This document shows, in pieces, positions 56,619-64,000 of a stretch of DNA of 64,000 nt. This DNA comes from Sinorhizobium kostiense (GTDB lineage Bacteria; Pseudomonadota; Alphaproteobacteria; Rhizobiales; Rhizobiaceae). The position numbers and the translations under genes were made by a program. Numbering within the stretch: the stretch's first letter is position 1; each line of letters opens with the position of its first letter. Under the pieces are notes generated by a model. That model did no database searches and had not been told where the DNA came from. It saw only the letters and a program-made list of their open reading frames with translations. Location: positions 930,001-994,000 of the forward strand of contig NZ_JAGILA010000001.1 of the NCBI RefSeq assembly GCF_017874595.1. Reading direction: 5' to 3'.

Positions 56619-57368
56619 ATGCGCGCGATCACCTATTTTCAGAAGACCGTCTATTTTCCCGAACAGCCGGAAAAGAAGCGCTTCTTCTCTCGACTGCAGG
56701 CTGGAGAGTGGGAGCCGGGTACGTTTCGCAACATTGAACGCCTGGTCGACGACAACACGACCTTCATCGATATAGGCGGGTGGATTGGCGTTACTCCCTA
56801 CTGGGCCGCGCAGCTTGCGAACAATGTCATCGTCGTTGAACCTGACCCGGTATGTTTCGATATCCTGACGCGGATGCAGCCTGAGAATGCCGGCGAGGTG
56901 GAACTCGTCAACTCCGCGCTATCCGAAGACGAATCCCTGGTGCTTCACTCCGTCGGCGGCAGCTTCGGCAGCTCGGAGACCTCGGCGCTGATCGCCGACG
57001 ACACGGGGATGGCGATTACCGCAAGGACGGTGACGATTCTCGAGCTTCAGGCAAAAGCGAAGACCAAGCGCATCTGCTTCAAGATCGACATAGAAGGCTA
57101 TGAATACAAGGCGGTCGAGCAGTTTCGGGCAATCGACCGGGAGAGGACCGCAGGGGTGCTGCTTGCCGTGCACCCGCAAATCTTTTCCGCCTCGCTCTCC
57201 GGTCCAGCGATCCTGCGCGCGGTCCGCACATTGGCGGCGACGATCCGTCTTATCCGAAGCTTCGAGGGTTTCAGGTTGGAGAATTCGTCGGTGATCTGGA
57301 CGGCGCTGCGCAAGTCACTCGCGAGAGGCGAATTCAGAGGCTTCGACCTACTCTTCGTTTCGAAGTAG
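56619..57368 (+). CDS. FkbM-family methyltransferase
   Basis: 249 residues. The SAM site is FIDIGGWIGVTPYWAAQLAN with NNVIVVEPDPVCFDIL, and the FkbM-typical motif is CFKIDIEGYEYKAVEQF. FkbM enzymes O-methylate sugars or hydroxyl groups. Sited at the end of the glycosyltransferase/ABC locus, it may modify the exported glycan. It lies 70 bp after the cNMP-binding gene. Confidence 0.85.
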   Translation: MRAITYFQKTVYFPEQPEKKRFFSRLQAGEWEPGTFRNIERLVDDNTTFIDIGGWIGVTPYWAAQLANNVIVVEPDPVCFDILTRMQPENAGEVELVNSALSEDESLVLHSVGGSFGSSETSALIADDTGMAITARTVTILELQAKAKTKRICFKIDIEGYEYKAVEQFRAIDRERTAGVLLAVHPQIFSASLSGPAILRAVRTLAATIRLIRSFEGFRLENSSVIWTALRKSLARGEFRGFDLLFVSK

Positions 57369-57459
57369 CGGTCTCACAAACGCCTACAGCGTCAGCATCA
57401 GCAATGGGCTACCCCGTGAAATTCGTTCGGATAGGAGAGGGCGATTGCGATTTCACTGA

Positions 57460-57960
57460 TCAGTGGCGATCTAGCAGGGGCGCAGGATTGGAGGAAAACA
57501 TGCCTTCGGGGTTTGAGAAAGAGTGAAGCACCATCATTGCCTCAGTTTTAGAAACGGCGTTCCGGAGCCCCTGTAGAATTCGGTCCGTCCTGAACAGGCG
57601 GCTGTATCTGGCAAGTGACGGTAAGAAGCCGTCCTGGTGGTCCTGCGGCCAAAGCATCGCTAGAATAATGTCGACCGGCTCATCATCCGGTGCTCCAAAT
57701 TCAATCCCCTGGCGAAGTGTGGTGAGCAGTTTTGAGGGTGAGCGGAGCTTAGGCACGAGTGCATGAGGCAGAGCGAATCCTCCACCAAAGTCGGTTGCTC
57801 CGAGAGCCTCACGGGTCAGAAGATGCTCAAGAATGACGTTTGCCGCGATACCAGTCCGCTCCGATGTTTCGCATGCGATTAGCTGAAATGCGGATCGCTT
57901 GTCCTGGCATTGTGCCTTGATGATTACTTCCCGTTCCCAGTGGAACTCATCTATACGCAT
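57460..57960 (-). CDS. PTS EIIA(Ntr)-like protein (PtsN paralogue)
   Basis: 166 residues from ATG 57960, which has a good ribosome-binding site (gagagaa). An in-frame ATG at 57984 lies within the palindrome. The EIIA type-2 domain has the phosphorylatable histidine at about residue 66 in FGGGFALPHALVPKLRSPSK, and the family segment PVDIILAMLWPQ. No EIIB, EIIC or HPr gene is nearby, so it is an orphan phospho-regulator. The gene and its upstream region look AT-richer than the neighbours. It is divergent from the cytochrome c / molybdenum hydroxylase operon, with the 44-bp palindrome just upstream of its start. Confidence 0.82.
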   Translation of the reverse strand: MRIDEFHWEREVIIKAQCQDKRSAFQLIACETSERTGIAANVILEHLLTREALGATDFGGGFALPHALVPKLRSPSKLLTTLRQGIEFGAPDDEPVDIILAMLWPQDHQDGFLPSLARYSRLFRTDRILQGLRNAVSKTEAMMVLHSFSNPEGMFSSNPAPLLDRH

Positions 57961-57983
57961 TGCTTCTCTCGATTTTGAGAGCA

Positions 57984-58027
57984 CATATTATATCATGGCA
58001 TGACATGTCATGCCATGATATAATATG
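57984..58027. promoter_or_regulatory. Perfect 44-bp palindrome between EIIA-like and cytochrome c genes
   Basis: The 22-base half catatt...gacat is followed by its exact complement with no spacer; the centre lies between 58005 and 58006. It is strongly AT-rich at the ends and has two catg-containing repeats per half. It lies 24 bp upstream of the EIIA-like start and 183 bp upstream of the cytochrome c start. Half of it (58008-58022) recurs with one mismatch upstream of the MarR gene (62818-62832), which marks it as a probable operator. Confidence 0.75.
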
Positions 58028-58029
58028 AA

Positions 58030-58069
58030 GACGCTGGCGAGCAAAGGCTGACGCTGGCGAGCAAAGGCC
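58030..58069. repeat. Two tandem copies of a 20-bp unit
   Basis: gacgctggcgagcaaaggct (58030-58049) and the same unit ending in c (58050-58069), directly next to the 44-bp palindrome. They could be a duplication or paired activator sites. Confidence 0.8.
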
Positions 58070-58210
58070 ACGGTAGCGTGGTCAACAGCTGTACATAGTC
58101 ATCTCGGTCCGGCGAGAATTGTGGCTGCCGGAGGCCTTCGACGCCTGGAACCTTCTGAGAGGGCCGCGAGTTGGAAGCCACTACGGAATCCTCTCGATAG
58201 GAGGCCTTCG

Positions 58211-59503
58211 ATGAAGGTTCTCTACGGAATTGCCGTCGCACTTCTCGTGCTTGCCGCGGCAGCCGTCGCCTACGCGGTCAGTCCGCGTGCGATCGAGGCC
58301 GTCAAGCGCCCCGATCCGCAGAGCTTCGACGGGGCCACCGTTGCCCATGGCGAACGATTGGCACTCATCGGAAATTGCGCCGAGTGTCACACAGCCGAGC
58401 AGGGTGAAGCCTATGCAGGCGGCCGGGCGATTCCCACTCCCTTCGGCACCATCTACGCGACAAATATCACGCCGGACCCGGAGACAGGCATCGGCACATG
58501 GTCACGAGAAGCCTTTCGCCGGTCGATGTACGAAGGGCTCGACAGAGAGGGAGAACACCTCTATCCGGCCTTTCCCTATCATCATTTCACAAAGGTGCTG
58601 CCGGAGGACATCGACGCCCTCTACGCCTATCTCATGACGCGCGAGCCCGTGCGGAACGAGGCGCCGGCAAACGAGCTCAGATTCCCATTCAACCTCAGGC
58701 CATTGTTGGCCGGGTGGAAACTGCTCTATCTCGACAACGGGCGCTTCGCCGGTCTCGCCGATGCGGACGAGAAGGTGAATCGCGGCGCTTATCTTGTCCA
58801 GGGGCTGGCACATTGCGGCGGCTGCCACACACCTCGCAATGCTCTCCAGGCCGAAAAAAAGGACGAGTTCCTTCAGGGCGAGGTCACCGAAAACTGGTAC
58901 GCTCCCGCGATTTCTGGCGATGTCCCGGCGGCGGTGAAATGGAGCGAAAATCAACTCGCCGATTATCTGACTGGCCGATGGGTCGAGCAGCACGGTGTCG
59001 CCCTCGGCGCCATGGCGCCGGTCGCCCATAATCTCTCGCGCGTCACCGACGAAGACGTCGTAGCGATCTCCGCCTATATCGCCTCGCTCATGGAAGACGA
59101 TACCGCCGAGACCGATGCCGAGATCACCGGCGCGGTGGGCGAGCGGCCGGATAGCGGCGACGTCGGAGCAGTCATCTATGCCGGCGCTTGCGCGGTTTGC
59201 CACGACGCGAGCCCCTCACCTTTCGCGGCCGGTTTGCCCCTTGCCTTCAGCACGTCGCTGCGCATCCCGACGCCGCTGAACCTGATCCAAATCATAGAGA
59301 ACGGCGTGAAGCCGCCCGAAGGCCAGCCAGGCCGCTATATGCCAGGTTTTGCCGGCGCTCTGACGGACGAGCAGCTCGTGGCGCTTGCCTCTTATCTGCG
59401 CGGGCGGTTCACCGGGCGCGATCCCTGGGCGGATATCGATAGCGTCGTCAAGGCAACCGCCACTGAAGGAAGTGCCGGGGCCGAGATATCCAATGCGGAG
59501 TGA
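58211..59503 (+). CDS. Tri-haem cytochrome c subunit of a molybdenum hydroxylase
   Basis: 430 residues from ATG 58211, preceded by ggagg. A signal peptide or membrane anchor (MKVLYGIAVALLVLAAAAVA) is followed by three CxxCH sites: CAECH (56-60), CGGCH (about 202-206) and CAVCH (about 327-331). The layout matches the cytochrome c subunits of periplasmic aldehyde/alcohol and nicotinate-type dehydrogenases, which pass electrons from the FeS subunit to the respiratory chain. It is the first gene of a three-gene operon; the next gene starts at its stop. Confidence 0.9.
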   Translation: MKVLYGIAVALLVLAAAAVAYAVSPRAIEAVKRPDPQSFDGATVAHGERLALIGNCAECHTAEQGEAYAGGRAIPTPFGTIYATNITPDPETGIGTWSREAFRRSMYEGLDREGEHLYPAFPYHHFTKVLPEDIDALYAYLMTREPVRNEAPANELRFPFNLRPLLAGWKLLYLDNGRFAGLADADEKVNRGAYLVQGLAHCGGCHTPRNALQAEKKDEFLQGEVTENWYAPAISGDVPAAVKWSENQLADYLTGRWVEQHGVALGAMAPVAHNLSRVTDEDVVAISAYIASLMEDDTAETDAEITGAVGERPDSGDVGAVIYAGACAVCHDASPSPFAAGLPLAFSTSLRIPTPLNLIQIIENGVKPPEGQPGRYMPGFAGALTDEQLVALASYLRGRFTGRDPWADIDSVVKATATEGSAGAEISNAE

Positions 59504-59508
59504 GACAA

Positions 59509-60000
59509 ATGATCACCCTGAGAGTGAACGGCAGTACATTCGATACCGACAGCGATCCTGAGACGCCGCTCCTCTACGTTTTGCGTAATGAGATGGAGCT
59601 CAATGGTGCGAAGTTCGGCTGCGGCTTGGGTCAGTGCGGCTCTTGCACGGTGCTCGCCGACAACAGGCCCATCTTTTCCTGCCTCACCCCGATCGCCATG
59701 CTATCGGAACGCGAGATCACGACGCTCGAAGGTCTCGGCTCGATCGATGATCCCGGGCCGGTACAGCGCGCCTTCATTGAGGAGCAGGCCGCACAATGCG
59801 GCTATTGCATTCCCGGCATGATCATGCGCGCGCATGCCCTTCTGCTGCAGAATTCCGCTCCCGACGAAGCCGCCATCCGCGAGGCCCTTGAGCCTTCGCT
59901 CTGTCGCTGCGGAACGCATTTGCGCATCCTGCGCGCCGTGCACCGGGCGAGCGATGGCTTTCAGGAACAAACATCTGCTGCTGGGGAGAGCACTCAATGA
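59509..60000 (+). CDS. [2Fe-2S] subunit of the molybdenum hydroxylase (IorA/NdhS-like)
   Basis: 163 residues from ATG 59509; a GTG at 59500 overlapping the previous stop is an alternative. The plant-ferredoxin-type cluster is CGLGQCGSCTVL (about 38-49) and the second cluster uses QCGYCIPGM and LCRCGTH. There is no export signal, as expected for a subunit that is co-exported with the Tat-targeted large subunit. It overlaps the large-subunit start by 4 bp. Confidence 0.92.
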   Translation: MITLRVNGSTFDTDSDPETPLLYVLRNEMELNGAKFGCGLGQCGSCTVLADNRPIFSCLTPIAMLSEREITTLEGLGSIDDPGPVQRAFIEEQAAQCGYCIPGMIMRAHALLLQNSAPDEAAIREALEPSLCRCGTHLRILRAVHRASDGFQEQTSAAGESTQ

Positions 60001-62246
60001 ACGCCCTTGGCCAATTGAAATTCCCGCGCCGCTCGCTTCTCAAGGGGGGTGGCGCACTGGTACTGTATTTCGCTATATCGCCTGCGCGGGTGCTTCTAGC
60101 CCAGGAAGGCGCCCCGACCGCAGCCCCTTCCGCCGAGCTTCCAGGAAGCCTGTCCGAATATCCGTTCCTCGATGCGTGGATTCGCATCGACAGCGACGAC
60201 ACTATTACCGTTTTCACCGGTAAGGCCGAGCTCGGACAGGGCATCCGGACAGCTCTCACCCAGGTCGCAGCCGAACAGCTCAAGGTGGACTTCCCCCGCA
60301 TCAAGCTTCTCACCGCCGACACGGCGCAGACGCCGAACGAGGGCTACACGGCCGCCAGCCATTCCATGGAAAAGAGCGGCACTGCTATTCTGCACGCGGC
60401 AGCCTATCTCCGCCGCACGATAATCGGACTTGCTGCAGAGGAACTTGGTGTCGCAGCGGACAATCTCAAGGTCGAGGACGGCATTGTCGTCAGCAGCGCC
60501 GGCGAAAGACGAAGTTACGGACAACTCGTAAGCGGACGGTCGCTTCATGTGACGGTAAACGACCAAAGCGAATTCTTCGCGCCCGATAGCTATACCGTCA
60601 TGGGACAATCGGTGCCACGGGTCGACATTCCGGGCAAGCTCACCGGGAAGCCGTCCTACGTCCACGACCTGCGATTGGGCGGCATGGTCCACGCGCGCAT
60701 CGTGCGTCCGCCGAGACGTGGCGCGCGCCTTGCCAAGCTCGATACGTCGGAGGTCGACCGGATGCCCGGCGTCCTCAGGGTTGTGCGTGACAGCAACTAT
60801 CTTGGCGTGATCGCAGAGGGCGAGTTCCAAGCGATCAAAGCGATGCAGGCGCTTCAGGCGGCCGCGCAGTGGGAGGGAGGCACCTCGTTGCCGTCCGATA
60901 CCGACATCTACGGCCATCTGATGCAACTGCCGGCCGACATCAGTGTGATTAATGGGCCACAAACTCCCCAATCACCCCCGGAGGGGGCGAAGATCGTCGA
61001 AGCCACCTACACGCGACCGTACCAGATGCACGGTTCCATCGGGCCGTCCTGCGCAGTCGGTCTCTTCCAGAATGATCAGCTCACCATCTGGAGCCACACC
61101 CAGGGTGTTTACCCGGACCGTGCTGCGATTGCCGAGATGACTGGCATGGACGAGCAATCGGTTCACCTCATCCACATGGAGGGCGCTGGCTGTTATGGCC
61201 ACAACGGCGCCGACGACGCGGCGGCCGATGCCGCCCTGCTGGCGCGCGCGCTGCCCGACCGCCCCGTTCGCATTCAGTGGATGCGCGACCACGAGCATCA
61301 ATGGGAACCCTATGGCTCGGCCATGATCGTGAGAGCAAAGGGCTCGGTGTCCGGCACTGGCGACATTTCGAGCTGGAATTACGAAGTCTGGAGCAATCCC
61401 CACACCACAAGACCCGGCCCTGCGGGAAACCTTCTGCCAGCGCAACTGATTTCCGGCGCCTTTAAACCGGAAGCGCCCACCAATATCCCGCAACCAGCCG
61501 GCGGCGCGGACCGAAACGCCGTTCCGGAATACCGAATCCCGAATGCTCGCGTTGTCGAACACTTCATCGCCGAAATGCCGTTGCGTACATCGGCCCTGCG
61601 CTCTCTCGGCGCCTATATGAACGTCTTTGCGTTGGAAAGCTTCGTGGACGAACTGGCGCTCGCCGCCGGCGTGGATCCGGTGGAGTTCCGGCTTGCCCGT
61701 CTCGAAGACCCACGCGCGAGGCACGTCGTGACGACGGTTGCCGACGCATTTGACTGGACCGGCTGGAAGCGAGAGCCGGGACGCGGACGCGGCTTTGCCT
61801 ATGCCCGTTACAAGAACCTCGCCGCCTACTGCGCCGTCGCCATCGATCTGGACGTGGATCGGGCAACTGGGCGCATCAAGCTCGGCAGTGCTGTGGCGGC
61901 CTGCGACAGTGGTCAGGCGGTCAATCCTGACGGCATCCGCAACCAGATCGAGGGCGGCCTGGTGCAATCGGCCAGTTGGACTCTCTTCGAGCAGGTCCAC
62001 TTCAACGCCGATGGTGTGCAATCGGTGGATTGGGCTGGCTATCCAATCATGCGCTTTCCGTCAGTGCCGGCGGCGGTGGAGGTTCATGTCGTCGATCGTC
62101 CAGGAGAGCCTTTCCTCGGCACCGGCGAGGCCTCGCAAGGGCCGGCCGCGGCGGCAATCGCCAATGCTGTGGCGGATGCCATTGGCGCGCGTATTCGAGA
62201 CCTGCCGCTCCTGCCGGAGCGAGTACGCACCGCCATGCGTGGGTGA
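59997..62246 (+). CDS. Molybdopterin subunit, aldehyde / N-heterocycle dehydrogenase (IorB-like)
   Basis: 749 residues. A twin-arginine signal (FPRRSLLKGGGALVLYF) is followed by the xanthine-dehydrogenase-family Mo domain. Motifs are TVFTGKAELGQGIRTALTQV, SLGAYMNVFALESFVDELAL and GTGEASQGPAAAAIANAVAD, the last with the active-site glutamate near residue 708. With its FeS and cytochrome c partners it forms a periplasmic three-subunit hydroxylase. Close relatives oxidise aldehydes, isoquinoline or nicotinate-like rings. The substrate is not evident. Probable control by the MarR regulator downstream. Confidence 0.9.
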   Translation: MNALGQLKFPRRSLLKGGGALVLYFAISPARVLLAQEGAPTAAPSAELPGSLSEYPFLDAWIRIDSDDTITVFTGKAELGQGIRTALTQVAAEQLKVDFPRIKLLTADTAQTPNEGYTAASHSMEKSGTAILHAAAYLRRTIIGLAAEELGVAADNLKVEDGIVVSSAGERRSYGQLVSGRSLHVTVNDQSEFFAPDSYTVMGQSVPRVDIPGKLTGKPSYVHDLRLGGMVHARIVRPPRRGARLAKLDTSEVDRMPGVLRVVRDSNYLGVIAEGEFQAIKAMQALQAAAQWEGGTSLPSDTDIYGHLMQLPADISVINGPQTPQSPPEGAKIVEATYTRPYQMHGSIGPSCAVGLFQNDQLTIWSHTQGVYPDRAAIAEMTGMDEQSVHLIHMEGAGCYGHNGADDAAADAALLARALPDRPVRIQWMRDHEHQWEPYGSAMIVRAKGSVSGTGDISSWNYEVWSNPHTTRPGPAGNLLPAQLISGAFKPEAPTNIPQPAGGADRNAVPEYRIPNARVVEHFIAEMPLRTSALRSLGAYMNVFALESFVDELALAAGVDPVEFRLARLEDPRARHVVTTVADAFDWTGWKREPGRGRGFAYARYKNLAAYCAVAIDLDVDRATGRIKLGSAVAACDSGQAVNPDGIRNQIEGGLVQSASWTLFEQVHFNADGVQSVDWAGYPIMRFPSVPAAVEVHVVDRPGEPFLGTGEASQGPAAAAIANAVADAIGARIRDLPLLPERVRTAMRG

Positions 62247-62322
62247 CGGAAAAGACTGCCTGCCAATTTTGGAATTACGCCGGCGGTGGCGGATGGCAGA
62301 CACGTGCATAGGCCGTCCTGGC

Positions 62323-62796
62323 TTAGCCCATCTTAGCCAACGTTCGGAGGCGTGCGAGGGATTCAACCAGCAATGGCTCATTCTCAAGCATTGCGCCCAA
62401 GTGTCTCCTGGCAAGCGCGTCCAAGACCCTTTCCCCGTGATCAGTCAGACCGACGAAGACCGTGCGTTTGTCGGAAACAGAGGGGGTGCGCAATGCGAGT
62501 CCCGCCGCTTCCAGCCGGTCAACGAGTTGAACGGCGCCGTTACGCTGCATCAGCATCTCTTCGGAGAGTTCTCGGACCATGACACGGCTTTGCGGGGCCA
62601 CTTTGATGACCAGCATTGCCTGGTACTGCTGCGAAGTTACTCCTGCCTCGGAGAGTGCAGCCTCGCTGAACGACAGGAAGCGGCGCATAGCCATTCTAAC
62701 CCCAGCAAGGCCTTCAAATATCCCCTGATCAAGCACCTCTCCCTTGGTCGTGGCTCGGCTTTTGGTGCGAGATTTCGATCGTCCCCCTGACGGCAT
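62323..62796 (-). CDS. MarR-family transcriptional regulator
   Basis: 157 residues. A basic N-terminal tail (SGGRSKSRTKSRATTKG) precedes the winged helix (MVRELSEEMLMQRNGAVQLV with the DKRTVFVGLTDHGERVLDAL wing). It is convergent with the molybdenum hydroxylase operon. Its upstream region (62818-62832) holds a 15-bp match, with one mismatch, to the half-site of the 44-bp palindrome upstream of that operon. That suggests autorepression plus control of the operon by the same protein. Confidence 0.88.
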   Translation of the reverse strand: MPSGGRSKSRTKSRATTKGEVLDQGIFEGLAGVRMAMRRFLSFSEAALSEAGVTSQQYQAMLVIKVAPQSRVMVRELSEEMLMQRNGAVQLVDRLEAAGLALRTPSVSDKRTVFVGLTDHGERVLDALARRHLGAMLENEPLLVESLARLRTLAKMG

Positions 62797-63110
62797 TCAA
62801 CCCATTCCTTATTTAGGTCACGCCATGATATATATTATCAACTGGCCCGTGTGAGAAGGTTCGCGAGCGCGTTCTGGCCAGAAACTGCGGAGGGAAGAGT
62901 AGCGTGTGCCGACCGCCTCAAGGGCGCAGCCGAGTCGGCTCGCCTCGCCTCTCCATCGAAAAGAGGCAGTGTTTTGGCACTGTGAAACCCGCAGCTCAAC
63001 AGAAACATTAAATCTTACTCATACTCGGAACATCCCCTTCCCACTGCGGTTCGGCCGGCATGGGTGGCCCGGGCGCCCCCTGCAACTAAGCAATCAGAAG
63101 GGAGAGTCAC
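62797..63110. other. Divergent intergenic region of about 315 bp
   Basis: Carries the MarR-side operator (62818-62840) and the upstream region of the PRC-barrel gene. A good ribosome-binding site (aagggagag) precedes 63111. I found no gene. A ttttggcac stretch at 62972-62980 was tested as a sigma-54 site but lacks the matching -12 element. Confidence 0.4.
62818..62832. promoter_or_regulatory. Candidate MarR operator sharing the palindrome half-site
   Basis: tcacgccatgatata, one mismatch from 58008-58022 (tcatgccatgatata). The following bases complete a weaker dyad, tgata-tatat-tatca (62826-62840). It lies 22 bp upstream of the MarR start codon on the minus strand. Confidence 0.55.
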
Positions 63111-63926
63111 ATGAAAGCGCTAGTCTATAGCGCCAGCCTTATGGCTGTGCTTATCGCGCCCGCGTTTGCGCAGGAGCAAACGCAACCAACTGAGCCACAG
63201 GCCCAAACCGAGCCGAGCAAGGTCGTCGTCTTGTCTGAGTGGCGGTATGACCCGCTTTACGCGACCGGCTGGAGCGTCGATCATGTCTTCGACGAGGCCA
63301 CCGTCGTCGGCCGTAACGGCGAAGAGATCGGCGACGTCGAGAACATCGTCTTCAACAAACAAGGCGAAGTCGTTGCGCTGATAGCTGAGGTGGGCGGTTT
63401 ATGGGACATCGGTGATACGCATGTCAGCGTCCCGTGGAACGAGGTGGAACTCTCGGAAGACGCGTCACGGATCACCGTGCCGGTCACGGAAGAAACCGCC
63501 GACAACTACGCCCTTGCCGTCGCTGATCCTGGGGTCATCAGGCAAGGCGAGGCGGGACAGGTCGCCACAGTCGAGGAAGATCTCGCGACAGGGCCGAACC
63601 TGTTCAAGGCCACGGACATAATGGGAGACACCGTCTATCTCGGCGAAACCGACCGCTACGGCTATGTGAACGACATCATTGTCAACGATGGCAAGCTCGC
63701 AGCCGTGGTTTCTGACACCAGGACGGGAGGTGGCCGCGGGTATTATGCCTATCCGTATACAGGACCGACGGCTTGGATGACGCATCCCGGGCGGTACAAT
63801 CTGCCGTACAGGGCGGACGAGATCACCGTAATGCAGGTCTTTGATTACAACAAGATGCAGCGCAAAGCCGGCACAGACCAGGGCACAACATCAAGCACCC
63901 AGCCGGCTCCGAATACCGCCCAGTGA
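63111..63926 (+). CDS. Exported PRC-barrel domain protein
   Basis: 271 residues with a signal peptide (MKALVYSASLMAVLIAPAFA, cleavage near AFA-QE). A first PRC-barrel module is VVGRNGEEIGDVENIVFNKQ with EVVALIAEVGGLWDIGDTHV. A second PRC-like strand set is GDTVYLGETDRYGYVNDIIV. The Gln/Pro-rich stretch after the signal and the TSSTQPAPNTAQ tail look disordered. PRC-barrel proteins of this exported type are often stress-induced in rhizobia. Function unknown; it stands alone with its own promoter region and a hairpin terminator downstream. Confidence 0.85.
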   Translation: MKALVYSASLMAVLIAPAFAQEQTQPTEPQAQTEPSKVVVLSEWRYDPLYATGWSVDHVFDEATVVGRNGEEIGDVENIVFNKQGEVVALIAEVGGLWDIGDTHVSVPWNEVELSEDASRITVPVTEETADNYALAVADPGVIRQGEAGQVATVEEDLATGPNLFKATDIMGDTVYLGETDRYGYVNDIIVNDGKLAAVVSDTRTGGGRGYYAYPYTGPTAWMTHPGRYNLPYRADEITVMQVFDYNKMQRKAGTDQGTTSSTQPAPNTAQ

Positions 63927-63946
63927 GCGGTCGGGCGGTCTCTACC

Positions 63947-63970
63947 GGAGTGTCCCCCGAGGGGCACTCC
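63947..63970 (+). terminator. Hairpin terminator of the PRC-barrel gene
   Basis: ggagtg-t-cccc and gggg-cactcc pair with one bulged t around a short cga loop, 21 bp after the PRC-barrel stop. Only a weak T-tract (tt) follows. Confidence 0.5.
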
Positions 63971-64000
63971 TTGGCCTGTCATGCGCCGCGGCAATGGCAA

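Noticed and set aside
62972..62990. Possible sigma-54 promoter (tggcac) upstream of the PRC-barrel gene
   Set aside because: The -12 TGC element at the required spacing is absent.

Overview
The window looks like high-GC alphaproteobacterial DNA of the Rhizobiaceae, most likely Sinorhizobium/Ensifer. The reasons are the large number of ABC importers, several class III cyclase-like proteins, intergenic palindromes of a kind I recognise from rhizobial genomes, and a leucine-degradation / RES-Xre / sulfate-transporter order that I recall from the pSymB-type chromid of S. meliloti. The replicon assignment is inference. I saw no rRNA, tRNA, CRISPR array, insertion sequence or phage gene.

Regions: (1) 25-4347, a complete polyamine-type ABC importer. 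It is followed on the minus strand by a frameshifted GlcG/HbpS-like gene and a DJ-1/PfpI protein, with a divergent LysR regulator at 5822. (2) 7160-12208, a catabolic module made of a PuuB-like FAD amine oxidoreductase, a family-3 amino-acid ABC importer, an IclR regulator and a RidA imine deaminase. (3) 12804-16193, an adenylate cyclase-TPR protein, then an orphan TfuA-like gene behind a PraR-like HTH gene. (4) 16745-23270, a five-gene leucine/isovalerate degradation operon (isovaleryl-CoA dehydrogenase, MccB, MccA, HMG-CoA lyase, methylglutaconyl-CoA hydratase). (5) 23344-24279, an Xre/RES toxin-antitoxin pair with a probable operator. (6) 24348-28235, the sulfate/thiosulfate importer on the minus strand. 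(7) 28475-33980, a second catabolic module of the same design as region 2: a fold-III PLP enzyme (D-serine dehydratase / D-threonine aldolase family), a family-3 ABC importer, RidA and IclR.

(8) 34044-42517 mixes surface-glycan functions (GT4 glycosyltransferase, polysaccharide deacetylase, nucleotide-sugar dehydrogenase, secreted polysaccharide lyase) with cyclic-nucleotide-like functions (MBL-fold hydrolase, DUF3095 protein, class III cyclase). (9) 42716-48672 is a peptide-type ABC importer with a fused double ATPase behind a 16-bp-stem inverted repeat. (10) 48743-57368 is the most unusual part. It has two related GT28/MurG-like glycosyltransferases flanking a GT4 enzyme, a methyltransferase, an ABC-exporter-like protein whose nucleotide-binding domain has lost its catalytic residues and carries about 300 extra residues, a cyclic-nucleotide-binding protein and an FkbM methyltransferase. 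(11) 57460-62796 has an orphan PTS EIIA(Ntr)-like gene, a perfect 44-bp palindrome, a three-subunit molybdenum hydroxylase with a tri-haem cytochrome c, and a MarR regulator whose own upstream region repeats the palindrome half-site. (12) 63111-63926 is an exported PRC-barrel protein followed by a hairpin terminator.

The best candidate for something undescribed is region 10: a compact glycan locus with a probably ATPase-dead ABC exporter next to a cNMP sensor. Next are the palindrome/MarR circuit of region 11 and the tfuA gene without a ycaO partner.
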